Below, piece after piece: positions 32,034 through 44,708 of a stretch of DNA of 64,000 nucleotides. Numbering within the stretch: position 1 is the stretch's first letter; each line of letters opens with the position of its first letter. Origin of the DNA: Neurospora tetrasperma FGSC 2508 (lineage: Eukaryota > Ascomycota > Sordariomycetes > Sordariales > Sordariaceae). Below the pieces are notes generated by a model that was not told the DNA's origin, searched no databases, and saw only the letters and a program-made list of their open reading frames with translations. Position numbers and translations under genes: made by a program. The DNA lies in contig NW_009799101.1 of the NCBI RefSeq assembly GCF_000213175.1, forward strand, positions 2,919,328 to 2,983,327. Reading direction: 5' to 3'.

Positions 32034-35000
32034 TCACCAGGCCTCCTTCTGACTCTCCACCGCACTCTCATACTCCTCCTCACCCTTGCCCTTCTGCACA
32101 ATAACCGAATACCTCCTCTGCTTATGCTTTCCCTTCTTCCTCTCCTCCTCACTATCGCCCTCATACGCATCTTCTCCTTCACCCTCCTTCCTGATTCTCG
32201 CACCACCAGCATTGGCCTGAGCGTTATCGAGATCGACTCCACCCTTCTCACCCATACCGCCTTCCTCAAGCTCGCCGCCCTCCATGACGATGCGCAGCTC
32301 GAGATCCTCGTCCTTGGAGTACACCCGAAGACCGACGACGCAGATAGCATTCCACGGATCCGGCTCGTTTTCGTCCTCGGTATCGTCCTTGTACTTGCTG
32401 ACCATGACGCTTCCGGGAGCGGGAGCTGCGTTCATGCGCGGCTTGCGTGTCATGTCGTCGGAGCTATAGAGCTCTTCCCAGTCTTCGATGGGGGAGGCGC
32501 TCGACTCACCATCCGAAGTGACGTACATGTTGGGTGACTTCTTCTTAGGTGGGCTGCTCTTAGCGGCGGGCTTGTCCTCGGACTTCTTCTCAGCAGCAGC
32601 AGCAGGAGGTCCACCAGATACCTTGGAGTCGGTAGCAGGAGGGACAGGGACCTTCTTGTTTTTCTCATCTGCAGCGTCGGCTACGGAGTTATCAGTCTTG
32701 GGAGTGTAGGAAGGACCGCTAGAGGCTTCAGAGCTGCCCGATGAAGGAACATTGCCTTCTTGGTCGGCCTTGTTATCAGACTTCTCTTCAGCCTTGGTCA
32801 CAGCGCTCACGCCACCGGAAGCTTGACTCTCGGTCTTCTCGACCGCTGGTGTCTCGGCAGGCGTGGCAAGAGGTGTGCCTTGAGGACTTCCGTTAGCCTC
32901 GGCAGCCTTGACGTCTTGCTTCTCAGTATCAGAGCCCGACTCGGTCTTCTTGGCTTGTTCCACGGGCTTTGTTTCATCGGCCTTCTTCTCCTCTGGCTTC
33001 TCCTGGTTCTTGGTCTCCTCAGTCTGAACACCGACATCCTTTGGCTTCAGTTCTTCCTCCCGACGCTTCTTCTCCTCGCGCGCAGCTTGCTTGGCCTCGA
33101 GCTTCTGGTTGTTCTTGCGACCCTGCTTCTTGGTGATCTGGCGGTTGAGGTGACGCTTTTCCCACAAACGATAACGCTCCTTCTGACGAGCATCGCTAGC
33201 CTTCTTCTGGTCGGCCTTCTTCCGAAGGGCCTTCACAGCTTCCAGATGGGCGGCAGCCTTGCTGTGGGCAAGATCGTAGGCATATCCGACTTGGGCGAGC
33301 TTCTCGTTCTCGACACGCTTCTTACATTCCCGCTTCACCACATCCTCGATGCTGGGCTGGTTGGTGTTGCGCTCTCCGATGATGCTGATGAAGACACTAT
33401 AGTTGCCAGGTAACATGGAGGGCAGCTCAATAGATACTGACCGGTCCATCAAATAGTTACCATGGCTACGGACAATGTAGTCTTCAGCGTTGGGCCTGTG
33501 TTGTTCGTGGACACGGAAGTGTAGACGGAAGGAGTATTGACCATGGAGACCCTTGAAGTACCGGTTGTCGAGCTGACTGAGGACCAATACCAAGGGCGAC
33601 TCACGAGTCAGCTTGAAGTGGAATTTCTCGTTGTACTGAGGCTTCCATGGCACCTCCACACCGATCCATCTCTGACAGCAGCGCCAGTCAGGGTCGCGGA
33701 ACAGACGAGTACGGTCAAAGTGCTGGTACTTGCGCAACAGATCTTCGTAGGAAATCCAGAAGACGCTGTCACTGCCGAACTGGTGACCGAGCTCTTCCTG
33801 GACATCGGTGGTCCACTCCTTCGAACCGTCCGACCACGCGCCTTCCCAAATTCCCTTTTTGGTTTTACCCCAGGGATTCCTAAGCTTGACGAGGCGTGTG
33901 CCGCCTTTCAATGTCTTTGCTTCCATGACGACGTAGGCATGCCCTTCGGAAATGCCTTCACGCTCGCCATAACCGCCGTCAAGCAAGCCTGTGCTGCAAC
34001 CGAACAGGAACTCATCATTAACCCTGCTGAGTTCGTTTTCCCAGAACCCGTCAAGGTCGAGGATGTCGGAAGCCAGCAGCTCAGTTGTGACACCGCCAGA
34101 AAGATCTTCCAAACCCTCGCCAATCCATCCTCCGGACAGGGAAGCATAGTCGCCATGAGCCTTGGCATATGCCTTCTCGATCAGAGGCACCCAGGTCTCG
34201 TTCTGGTCCTTGCATTGGCCAAAAAAGAGGGCCTTGGAGCCGGTCTGATAAGTTTGACGATACACCCGTTCGACATCTTCACGATCGATTTGCTGTAGCA
34301 AGTTACGCTGCATGCTTGGTGAATCCCAGCAAGGCGACTTGAGGTACAACTTGTCATCGATAATTGAGTAGATCCACTCGCCATCTGCAGAAGTGTTAGC
34401 GAGATCGCTTCGATTGCAGAAATGGTGGTAGCGGCATACCTCTGTAAAAGACAAATCCGTAAATGCCGATCCGGGTGTCGTATTCGACGCATATCCGTTG
34501 GATACCGTCCTTAACGTTGGCAAGGCCAGACAAGCTAGCAATCAGCCAGCAGTCTCCCAAGCTGCCCTGCTTGACGTCCGAGCCCTCAATCTTGGCCATG
34601 AATGTAGGCTTCTCGTAGATCTCGTGTACACGCTTTACTGCCTTGGGCACGGTAGAGTTGGGATTTTGCAATGTAGACGCGCTCAAATCAAACTTGGTTC
34701 GGCCCAAGCTGTTTAGGCAGTGGCCCTTTTCCATCTTAAGATCCCAGTCCTGTAGGAAGGTCACTTGTCAGCCAAATTTCAAGGGGAAGGTATTTAACCA
34801 GAGTAACTCACCAAGTCCCAGCCGGGATCCCGATACCGTGTGTTTACCCTCTTGCATTCTTGAATAATCTTTCTGACTTTTCTTCGGCATTCTTCAGCAG
34901 CTCGCTCGTACCCCTCATTGAGCAGTTCATTAGACCGGTCGGAGATGGTGGGCGGCAAGACAGGATCGAATGGCAAGATTGCCAAAGCCTTGTGGAACCT

Positions 35001-35174
35001 TTTGCTGCTGAAACGTTTCCAAATTCGGTTTATGGATTGTTGAGGAGGCAGCTTGAGCTTCTTTTTCTGTTTCTTGGTGGCTTCGCTGGAGTTAGCGGGG
35101 ACCGGAATCTTCCCCTTGTTCCGACGATAGCTGTATTCCTCGTCCGACTCGGAGGACGACGAGTAGCCGTGCAT
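32034..35174 (-). CDS. Calpain-like (C2) cysteine protease
   Basis: Three exons on the - strand: 34812-35174, 34440-34749 and 32034-34384, giving 1007 aa. The start is the ATG at 35172-35174, just after an in-frame stop. The catalytic core is complete: QGSLGDCWLIASLSGLA with Cys188, GISEGHAYVV with His373, and KLRNPWG with Asn394. A WVPLIEKAYAKAHGDY segment and the W-rich second core (WIGVEVPWKPQYNEKF) follow, then a C2-like beta-sandwich region (about 450-560). The last 400 residues are charged and disordered (Lys/Glu-rich, then Pro/Ser/Ala-rich). The N-terminal 120 residues are basic and Ser-rich. A cytosolic regulatory protease is expected; it lacks EF-hands. It is not the RIM13/PalB type as far as I can judge. 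Introns are 62 and 55 nt. Confidence 0.93.
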
Positions 35175-38100
35175 GATGGGCAACTAAGTCTAACTGGACC
35201 TCGATCGGATGGAGATATCGTATCCGGATGGAGGTTCAGATAGCGAGAAGCGAGGGTAAGAGGAGGAAACGCCGCCGGGGCGTGCTGACGTGGTAAAAGG
35301 TTATATGGTTGGACCGAAACACACCCAACTATCAAACGAAGGTTTGATATATGTTGGGCCAGCGAGTAAGACAGCTTGGATAACCCGCAGCAATAAATGG
35401 TTCCTCGTCCCAACAAAGAAACAGGAAATGGAACAGGGAGATTTATAGCCCCAAGGTGAGGCCCAAAGTGTGTAAGGGTCCACGAGAGTCCGGGAGAGCG
35501 GCAGGCGACCGAGACGCGACAAGCAGGGGGACACGAGCCCCCGGTATGTTGGGGTCCTGGGCTCGAGCTGCGAAGAACGGATGGGCGGTGGCGGATGATA
35601 GGTAGGGTAAGCGTTCTAGAAGCGATCGACTGACTCTCGTCGATCACTTGGCTGCGATAAGGGTCCTCGAGGGTGTTTCGAGGGGTCCAACTGGAGGGCC
35701 GACGGGATACCTCGCTGTAACAATGAAAGACACACAGACAACAAAGACTATCCACGAACCTTTTGCCGCGTTGCTGAAGCTTACACTATCAGCCATACAC
35801 CGAAGCTGGGTGTCCCTCGTTGGAAACACAAAAAGTCGAGACGACAGACGTCTAGGAAAAGGCCAGTGAGATGGGCAACCAGGACGACGATGGCCGTCGG
35901 TCATCAACGTCATAATATATATCTCGCGATTCCCGCAGCACCGCAACTGGCTGAAGGTACAAAGAGGTTGACCACGTCGCGTGTTCGAGCGAGACAGGAA
36001 CTATCTAACCACAGACTAGCCGTTGGGCCATCACCTACACTACTGTGGTGTGTACAAGCTGACAAGCCAGCACTGCATGACTGCTCTCTCGCAGGCCACA
36101 AGCCATCAAGGCAAGCACCACAGAGGTGCAGGGGACAAGACCCTTAAGGCCCAGTCAAGACCGACCAGGCCGTTGGAAAAGGCGCCATTCGGAGGTATCG
36201 AAGATGACGAGCTGCGAGCGGGACGTGGTGGAGGTGGTGGAGGCGGTGGTTTTTGGTAGATCCCTTTTTGGTGTTTGGGCCTTTGGTGATTGACCATGAT
36301 TGGCTGCCAATATCGCAGGACGTTGAGGTCCTGGACCGTGTGAAGGCGCACGGTATCCTCTTGTGGTGTGGTGCACTCTCTGAGTGACTTTAAGGGTTGA
36401 TAGAGCTGGACCGAAGTCGAGGCCTCGCGATATTGGGCAAACCGCGCCATAGTGACGGTGTACACCGTAAGCAGTGTCACCTATCAAACTGTCCATGGCC
36501 GAGTCCACAGATAGTAAAGAGAGAAAGAAGCGCCTAGCCGGCCGGTGAACATGTTGACTGGCTGATGATGTCGTCCTCGTCGCCGGCCATCATCATCTCC
36601 CTCCTGTGCTGTGCTCATGCTGTCTGTGCCTTTCCACTTCCGCTTCCCCATACCGTCCCAGTGCTCATGATGCCGCTCGCGTATCGTGAGGGGGGGATGG
36701 CGAATCCCTGATCTGCCCAGATGGTGATGGCAACAGAAAGGGCAATGATTTCGGTCGGTCGGTGCGGTTGACCGAAAGGCGATGCGGGCAATGGGACAAG
36801 GGAACGATGACCTGGACGAGGAGATGGAAAATCGGGGAGAGTGGAGGTGTCGGCGTGGCACTGACGGGACGAGCGGGGGTCCGGGCAATCCCAAAGCCCC
36901 AATGGCCCCCGCCGTTTCAGTGGAGTTTCGATGGAGGCACCCGAGACCCGCACTGAACATCACCACTGCAGTAGATCAACGGGCACCAGTATACTTACCT
37001 TTGGAATGGATGGAATACCTCGAATAGGCAGAGAACTGCTTGGTTTTGAAATGTCTGCCTCACACAAAGCTTCTTTTTTTGCCGGATCCATGAGCACAAT
37101 AAGTTGGGGAGAGGTACCTCTTGGACGGTGCAGTGAGTGGAGAGAGGTACACCCCCCAAGCTACCTACCACTTGTTGTATTAACAAATTTTGCATTGCAT
37201 TAATGATGACCTCCCCGACTTCTCTTTCTGTTTCTAAACTGCAGTTCACGTCTGATGTTCCAAGTGTTCTTGCGTAACCCCAAAGCCGATCAAATCTATT
37301 CAGAATAGTGATTGGTTATTGCCTTGGTCACTCGACCGGTGTTGTCGTCTCGGAACTTGCGGAACTTGCGGAACTTCACTTGGGTGGAAACTGTAATGAT
37401 TTCAAAGCGATATTCGCCTCCTTCACCATCAGCCACCAGCACGAGCAGAACTCGAAACACGACCGTAGCTCCGGAGAAGAAATGCATCATGATGTTTATT
37501 CTGGTGGAGTTAAAGAGGCGACAACGGGGACTTGGCTCGAAAGCTGTCCAAGGTTCATCCATTCACCTCATCTTTCCATTGCCGAGGACAGAGCCATCCA
37601 GTACACCAACTCACAAAGGCGCCTCCGTCCAGCATCAAGTGGAAAATTGCATGAATTTCATTCAGGAAGTCGGGTTGACCAACAGAAAGGAAGGCTGCAC
37701 CGAGGAAAGAGGCAAGAGCGAGGCAGCAACTACTCCACAGAGACTGGGCTTTGGGCGGGGAAGAAACTCGAGAGTAGACTGAGAGGAGGTACCGACCTGG
37801 CGACTGCCGGCATCCCTCAAGTCTCTACTGCCTCTTTCCGTGACGAGGAAGTTGAATATCGCTTTCCTTCCTCTTCTTTTCGGGCTATTCCGTCCCCCCT
37901 CGATTTCCACTTGACAAAAGCCCCAAGTCCATGGAATCGAAAGTTCACGAAACTCGAAAATCTCTTCTCTGCTGACTCACGTCCCAGCCTCGTTGACACA
38001 CAGACATCATTTTTGGTCTCATTCTCTCGCACCCTTTTCCTACCAACATTGCCAAAATGCGAACCCCATACAACGGGGCGACCCCAACAACCATAGGTGG

Positions 38101-39949
38101 TCCGCCTCAAGTCTAGTCGCCAACCCCATAAACCGTACCCATGTTCATAATGATGCCCACACTCACACCCGATGTCCCGGTCGGGCTAGCGTGTCGTCAA
38201 CAACCCTGTCTCTCCAAATATCAACTCGCGCTATGTATAACTGAATGCATTGCATACTTGCTTCATTGCCCTCTTATCGGCATCTTTGCTCTTGTACGGC
38301 TGGGGCCTAGTTTGGCCATTAAAGCTGCTTTTGTATCACACTGCTCAAGGGTTTCTGTCAGACGCCTTCACATTGCCCTGTTGTACAACAACACAGAACA
38401 TGGCCAGGTCAAGGTATCGAGCCTATCTTCATGTTGTTACCCGACCGATGGCACCGTATCCAACTCCCTTCCTCGCTCGTCCCACCAACAGTGATAGGTA
38501 TGTAACAACGTGGAAGCCGAAGCCGGCCTCTCCAAGACCCTTATCCTCCAATGGTAGTTCCCCAGTTATTTGATGATGATCCAAGGTCACTTTTAATACT
38601 CCTTCATGCCGCTTGATTGGTTCGTTGATCAAAAAAGAAAGTGTTTCCGGTCCTACCATTCAATGACACCCTCCTTTATGCTGTCGTGGAAAAAGTGTGG
38701 GTGTGCTTGCGACACAAAGCGATGATCAGGGTCCTTGGAAGGGTCCAAGAGAGGGAGGCTGGGTTCCGAATTGGCACATTGACACGCCCACGACATTTTG
38801 TGCCAAACATGACTGCTGCCCCACATCTACTCATACCCAGCAACACTTACCCTCCTCATACATACATGTTATATCTCTAGTGTACCTCCCTCATATCTTC
38901 CCATTCGACCCATCAGCACCCGCAGCAACAATAAAAGCATCCTGTCTCCGCGGTAGAGTCTAGTGGAATGCCCTTGTCTGTCGCTATCATTGACTTCTTT
39001 TTTCCAGATTCACATGTTCTCAAGCGAGGATCAGTCATACAGCGATTTCCATGTACAACGAGCTTGGTGTACAGCAGACGGGGCCGTTACATCATCCCCA
39101 ATACCTACAATCAGAGCTGCTGTGGAACAAGAGAAATTATATTTTTGGGTAACGAGACACAAAAAGGCCAGGCTTAAGTTAACAACTGTTGGTGCTATGC
39201 ATTGGCAATAATCATGATGGACCTTTGGATGGTTGCAAGTGCATTTCCCATTTCGATAGCAATAAGCCAACCCGTTCAACTTTACAAACCAACAGATATC
39301 TACATACATACACCCGGTGCGTACGGTTTCAGTTCCCTTCCAGTCCTTCGCAGTGGAAATCGAGGGCAGACGGACGTGCATGGTGTCTGTCTGATCGCTC
39401 AGCCGCATGAGCTATGATAATAGGGCAACAACGCTGGCTCCTGTACATTTTCGTATGCTTCCTGACCAGTATCACCTTAGGCCTCACACCGCCGAACGCC
39501 CTCTATCACGTCGCCACCCGTGGGTCTTCCCGATCAGTTCCAGGTGCGCCCCTTCCGTGATTCTCGGCTTGCCTCTGGTACCGGACATAATTACACTACC
39601 TAGAGGTTAGTACTGTTCACACAAATAGGTGTCCGGGTTTGGCACCCAGAGTTGTTAGTGACGTGCTCGGGCTGCTACTCTGCCAAGCCTGCCCCTTATT
39701 CTTGCATCACCACATAGTTTCGTGCGTACCGGTTGCAACACGTTCATCCATTTTGTAAACTGGCAAGTCTTTGGTATCATGATTCGACGTGTCCTTGGTT
39801 TCACCGCTTCTATAGGCTGACTTGCTCGTGTTCCTACCCCGTCGTCGGATAAACTGAACCCCTTTCCGAGTTCTGAGCAGACAGCAACTCCCAATTAAAC
39901 TCGAATTGCTCCTTCATGGACGTATGAACATCACCCTCTCAAGTGTCAT
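35175..39949. other. 4.8-kb gene-poor spacer
   Basis: Largest gap in the window. The first part is the calpain promoter. Features seen: a G/T-rich GGTGGA-type tract (36225-36252), three tandem GGAACTTGC units (37352-37378), and many short overlapping ORFs without domains. The longest (37308-38096, +) begins at GTG and has unremarkable composition. No RNA gene is recognised. Confidence 0.4.
36225..36252. repeat. GGT/GGA trinucleotide tract
   Basis: Imperfect GGT-GGA-GGC repeats in the spacer upstream of the calpain gene. Confidence 0.6.
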
Positions 39950-41589
39950 TCATAACATCATTCTGAAAGGCACGGCGTCCTTCTCTGGCCCTTGCCACGG
40001 GGTGTCTTCTGGTGCAACCCACTCCCGTTCCCGATCCAAGATCTCGACCATGTGAAAGTCACGGGCGCCGGGACCCCATCGAACGACCTGGTACAGAAAG
40101 TGGTTGACTTCTACAAAGTCAAGGCTCGGTTGCACCTCGAAAAAGTCTTCTGCAAGAGCCGCCATCTTTTCGAAATACTTTTGGCGCTCTAGAACCTCCA
40201 ACGAGAGGCAGAGTGGAGGATAGTACTCTGCCAGGTGAAAATGGAAATATTTGAGCTTCCGAAGATGCGACAAGGTGTCTTTGAGGGAGGGGATCAGCTT
40301 CGTCCAGTCGCCCGGCGTATTGAGTTCAAGTCGTCGGAGGGAATTCGCGGGGTCCGGCTGCTTTAGGAGAAAAAGCAGTGTGTACAGGCTGTCATGGGAA
40401 TTGACGCGGTCGGACCAGTCGAAAATGAGGTTCTCGGCCCGCGAGTTTGGGATAAAATTTTCGAGTCTACCTAGCGAGACTTTACAAGCGTATTCAAGAA
40501 AGTTGTTTCCGATAACCCAGTCGTGCCATCTGCGGGACTCTCGAGTACAGGCTGGTGATATGGTCAGTGATCGCAGTCGCGGGGCGATGGCCGGAGTGAA
40601 ATTCGGTAGGCGGATGATATCAAGGCGCTGAGCTTTGGTCCACTCTGGCATCATCTCGACATGCAAGCGTTCGAGATATTGAAGATCGGTGAGTTTCTCC
40701 AAATAGAGAGGTTTCTGGCGATTGCCAGTGTATCTCAACGAGTCTTCAGGGAGATCCGGATCGGGTTTATCGAGGATAAACCGATTCATCGAGTGATGAT
40801 CAACGGTCACTTCTCGGAGCTTGAGACGTGGTATATTCGCCCGTTCGTTGCCGCCCAGAGACCCCCCGCCTCCTTTGCTTTCCTTCGCAAATCTCTCGCA
40901 GATGAGAGGCAGTATCCCAAAGAGGCAATGGCCTGGCGATTGATAGCATGGGTCTGATTCTGGATCTGGGCCCCATTCAGTGGTCATCAAGCGCAACGTC
41001 TCTATGTTGGGGGAGTTGATCAGAACCGTGGTAATGGCTTCGACGTATTCCTCCCAGTAATCCGGAAGGTTACGAAGACTAAGCTCCTTGAGCCCACGAA
41101 ATCTACGGAGCTCAGAAGGTATAAGATCGATCCCTAATCCAGCGTTGCAATACAGATCGAGGACGGTGAGACGGGGTGCGTACTGAGATAGGGATCTGAG
41201 GAGATTGGGGTATGGATCCATCCTGAACATTTGATGAAAAAAATTGTCAGCCTCATCTACCACAAATGGTTGCATCTTCACGTTATCTTTGGCAGTCATT
41301 TTTATGGCGGAACTTACGAACAACTCACCAACCCATCTAAGACATTCTCAGTGAAATATTCATCTTTTGGTCCCCACCACAATGACGAGTTTTTTTAAAA
41401 TTTCACCGATAAGGTTGCGTGCATAGAGATGACGGACATGTCTCAGAAAAGGCGAAAGATTTTGTCGTGGAGCCATCAAGTCCTTTAAACGCTGTGAACT
41501 GCTAAGGATGTAGACGCGGAAGAGAGCACGCTCAAAGGCGGCAGCGAAGGCCCAGCTGGTGAGACGAAGATTCTGTAGGAGGTAGCGGT
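39950..41589 (-). CDS. F-box/LRR-like protein with an apparent one-base frame break
   Basis: The main exon (39950-41275) encodes about 440 residues with weak leucine-rich repeats (LTVLDLYCNAGLGIDLIP, LKELSLRNLPDYWEEYVEAI, IETLRLMTTEW, LRRLELNTPGDW), as in the many fungal F-box/LRR substrate receptors of SCF ligases. An upstream exon (41329-41589) reads DRYLLQNLRLTSWAFAAAFERALFRVYIL, the usual ending of an F-box helix pair. The intron between is about 53 nt. Inside the upstream exon a run of seven A (- strand; T at 41390-41396) shifts the frame. With six A the reading passes smoothly into SSLWWGPKDEYFTENVLDGL. So the gene is either newly broken or the base call is wrong. The exon with the F-box core and ATG is not resolved. 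Confidence 0.55.
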
Positions 41590-42980
41590 CTCCAATCGGA
41601 ATGAAGGGGAGTTAGACGACCATCAAAAGGAATGACCATCAACACGGCAAATTGAACAAGAGGATCATCGAGAGGAAGGGAAGGGATGGAAACGGAGAAG
41701 AGGAATAGGTGGGAGCGGAGGGAGGAGAACAGGTACAAAAGCTAGGCAAAGAGAAACGAGAGGCAGTGAACAGAACAGAAAAGATGACCTTACCACATCG
41801 CCTAGGCAGAGCAGGAGATCACGATTATTGATAAACTTCTTCATGGAGACGCAGTCTGGGGACCAAGCACTTCCTCCTGGTATGGAAGCCATAATGTAGG
41901 CTGGAAAGGTGTGTCTCGACCAGGATTCGTACGTCGACCTGTACCACCCCGAAAGAGTTGAGATATCAGCATCAGGAGACAATACCCCACGAGGCAACCT
42001 CGTGTGACGAGACGAGGTATAAGGGCATGCCTCACCCTCCACGGTTCCTACCTCTGGGAAGGACGCGAGATGGAATGACACAGGCTCGTCAACTTCGCTC
42101 TTTGCTCATAGGTACTCTTCCAGGTTATGTTGTTTTGTCTCTTGACAGCAAGCTGAGTATAGGAAGCTCTTGAGGTTGCTTCAATCAAGTGAGCTCAGAG
42201 CGGTGTTACATATGTCAGATACACCAATGTCGTTGTTCTTTCCAACGTGATGTTTTGAGATTTTGCTTTCTTTTGTTATTTGTTAGCGAATAGTTAGCGG
42301 GCACACAGCCTGCTATCACTTATACCCAGCTCCTCAGCGGCACAAGAAATTAGTTTACTCATAGAGAGCCTTTTTGCATTATTTTCTTCTTGAAGTTCTT
42401 TTCAACTTCCCATTAGTACCACTTATGGCTCTTATATTTGCTCTGAAGCCTTTGATCCCAAGATCTTTGGTCTCAGTTTACTACAGACCAGAGGTGTTTC
42501 CTGTTAGGGCTCATTGTTGCTGAAACCCAATCAACATCCCAACAGTTACCCGCCGTAGCCATTGGGCCAATTGGCGTGCCTTCCCGCCATGTCATAGCGT
42601 GCCGTTGCCGCTCGGTTTCCCAGCAGCGCAGGAAGACCCGCGAACAAGCAATCTGCCGTCCGATACCAGCATAACTTTGGCTCATGCACAACCCACAGCA
42701 ATCTGTTAAAGATTCATCTTTTCTAGTTAAGCTGGACCGTTGTAGCATGGATGCATTTAACCTTCGTCTTTCTTTCCATCCCAACCAAGTTCCACGCGCA
42801 AGTACCTAACCATGCGAAAGAGGGGTTGTTCCTGAAACACCACCACTCTCAGTCGTCGACCTGTATATACCCCGGATTTCACCCCTCAACTGCCTCATAA
42901 CTTTTCACGTCCTGCTTCATTCATCACCACCTTCACCCCTCAACCCGAACAATTTCCACAAACGAAACTTCCATCTCAAA
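41590..42980. other. Upstream region of the F-box/LRR-like gene and of the next gene
   Basis: Probably contains the first exon(s) of the F-box/LRR-like gene (a branch-site-like TCTAAC precedes 41589 on the - strand), but I cannot fix them. Otherwise it is the divergent promoter of the four-helix membrane protein. Confidence 0.4.
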
Positions 42981-43743
42981 ATGACACGAAAACCCACCAC
43001 CACCTCAAACTCTTCATTCACCACCACCCCCTCCCGCCTCACCCTCCTCTGGCTTTCAGTCTCCCTCCCCCTCGTAATCTGGGACACCCTCTACGTCCTG
43101 CTTCGCCCACACACCATGCCAGGAGGCGCTCTGCACTACCCCCTCTGGGCACCATACGAGCTGTACGGACGCGTGGATTACGTGTACGGGTGGAAGGCGT
43201 GGAACGAGCGGAACGGGTTCACGGCCGCGCAGGGGATGATGAATGCGCTGGAGACGGTGATGTACTTGGTTTATGTCTGGGGGGTGTTGGGAGGTGGAAA
43301 TGGAAAGGGGGAAGGGAGACGGGGGGCGACGGTGTTGTTGGTGGGATTTTCGGCGGCGGTGATGACGTTGAGTAAGACGGTGCTTTATTGTGAGTTTTTT
43401 TCCCCATATTTCTTCCTGGAGTTTTGTGGATATGTGAAAGTGTGATGGAGTGGAAGAAGAGGAAGAAGAAGTTGACAGCGAGTGGCGTATAGGGCTTAAT
43501 GAGTATTACTCTGGGTTTGACAACATTGGTCATAACTCGACGTTCGATCTAATCTTGTTGTGGGTTATTCCCAAGTAGGTTATTCCCACACCTGTGTTGA
43601 TGAAACTCTTGCTGATTTTCCCGTCAAATAGCGGCGCCTGGCTCGTCTTCCCATCTGTTATGATCTATACTTTGGGTTCGGAGATTATTGATGGCTTGGC
43701 TGGTCCTTTGACTACGGTAGATCGTTCGACCAAGGTCGAGTGA
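42981..43743 (+). CDS. Four-helix membrane protein, EXPERA/EBP-like in appearance
   Basis: Three exons: 42981-43389, 43493-43574 and 43632-43743, giving 200 aa. Four hydrophobic helices: LLWLSVSLPLVIWDTLYVLL, ALETVMYLVYVWGVL, ATVLLVGFSAAVMTL and WLVFPSVMIYTLGSEII. The loop after helix 1 has a conserved-looking GALHYPLWAPYELYGRVDYVYG with His, Pro, Glu and Asp. This layout (WDTxYVLLRP, Asn/His before the last helix) recalls the EXPERA fold of emopamil-binding protein and sigma-2 receptor and a related family of unknown role. An endoplasmic-reticulum location and a sterol link are guesses from that fold only. Donors GTGAGT and GTAGGT, acceptors TATAG and AATAG. Confidence 0.75.
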
Positions 43744-44708
43744 ACTTTCTGCGGCCACAACCTGTGATCAGTATTCCTCTGGATCACCGGATGAAGCTTT
43801 CATTTGGGCGGTGACAACTATCTTCCGGTCTCGCCAATGGGTCCGTGATAGTCACCTTAACTTCGCCGATGGCGATGAGCCGTGGGGGTACAGTGATAAT
43901 CAAAATAATACTGTCTCACCTTACCCCACTTGATATGTGGTAGAGGGTGACAGTATTTCTTTTGATTATGAGAGTATTATCCAGGAGAAGGTCTGAAAAT
44001 TCAAGATGGCTCCAAGATTGGTGGGACTCGTATGGGACAATCGATTGATTACTCGCTAGTTGACGAGAGTCTCTCTGACTGAGCGCTCGATTGAGTCGCA
44101 GGACCTGGCCGTTGAAGTCGGGGAGGTCTACGGCAGTTAGCGACCTGTCTATCAAGAGGGCCAATCCAATCAATAGGTAGTTGAGGTTATCGAGGCTCAA
44201 GTCGGGCAGTGATGGACTGTACTCTGACGAGTGATGATATGCCACATGTTGCAAGAGCCACTTGATGTGCTTCTCTCAAGCATTTTTCTCCCTTCGTATT
44301 TCCTAATCATGCTTTTTTAGTTGGGCAAAGCTCGTTAATACGTGTACATATGTAACAATCAGTTAGCGATTCAGGAAGTGAATCTAATACGATTTTCAGC
44401 TGCCTCGGCGAGGGCGCCGCGATTGGCTGATGATGACTTTCAGGACCCAGCTGCTGAACTTGAATTGGTGCCCAAGCAGGTGAGGCCTCAAAGTGATGAT
44501 CTTGCTATTCTTTGCTCTTTACTTTGCTTCTCTTATTCTTTCTCCCAGTTTACTCATTGCAACCCTTGATCTTCTTCGTTTGTTCTGTGTTGAATGCCTA
44601 ATTCCGCAAAGCCCAGCCAACCTTGCCGCCCATTTCCACATCACCAAACCCTACACACAACGAACAGTCGCAGTCCCCCCTTATTTGACTCCGAGACGTC
44701 AAGGCCCA
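43744..44708. other. Intergenic
   Basis: 3' region of the previous gene and the leader of the next. The frame of the next gene is open back to 44496, where another ATG gives a hydrophobic N-terminus. Confidence 0.45.

Noticed and set aside
37308-38096. 262-codon frame on the + strand
   Set aside because: It starts at GTG, has no domain and overlaps other frames of similar length; the composition looks like spacer.
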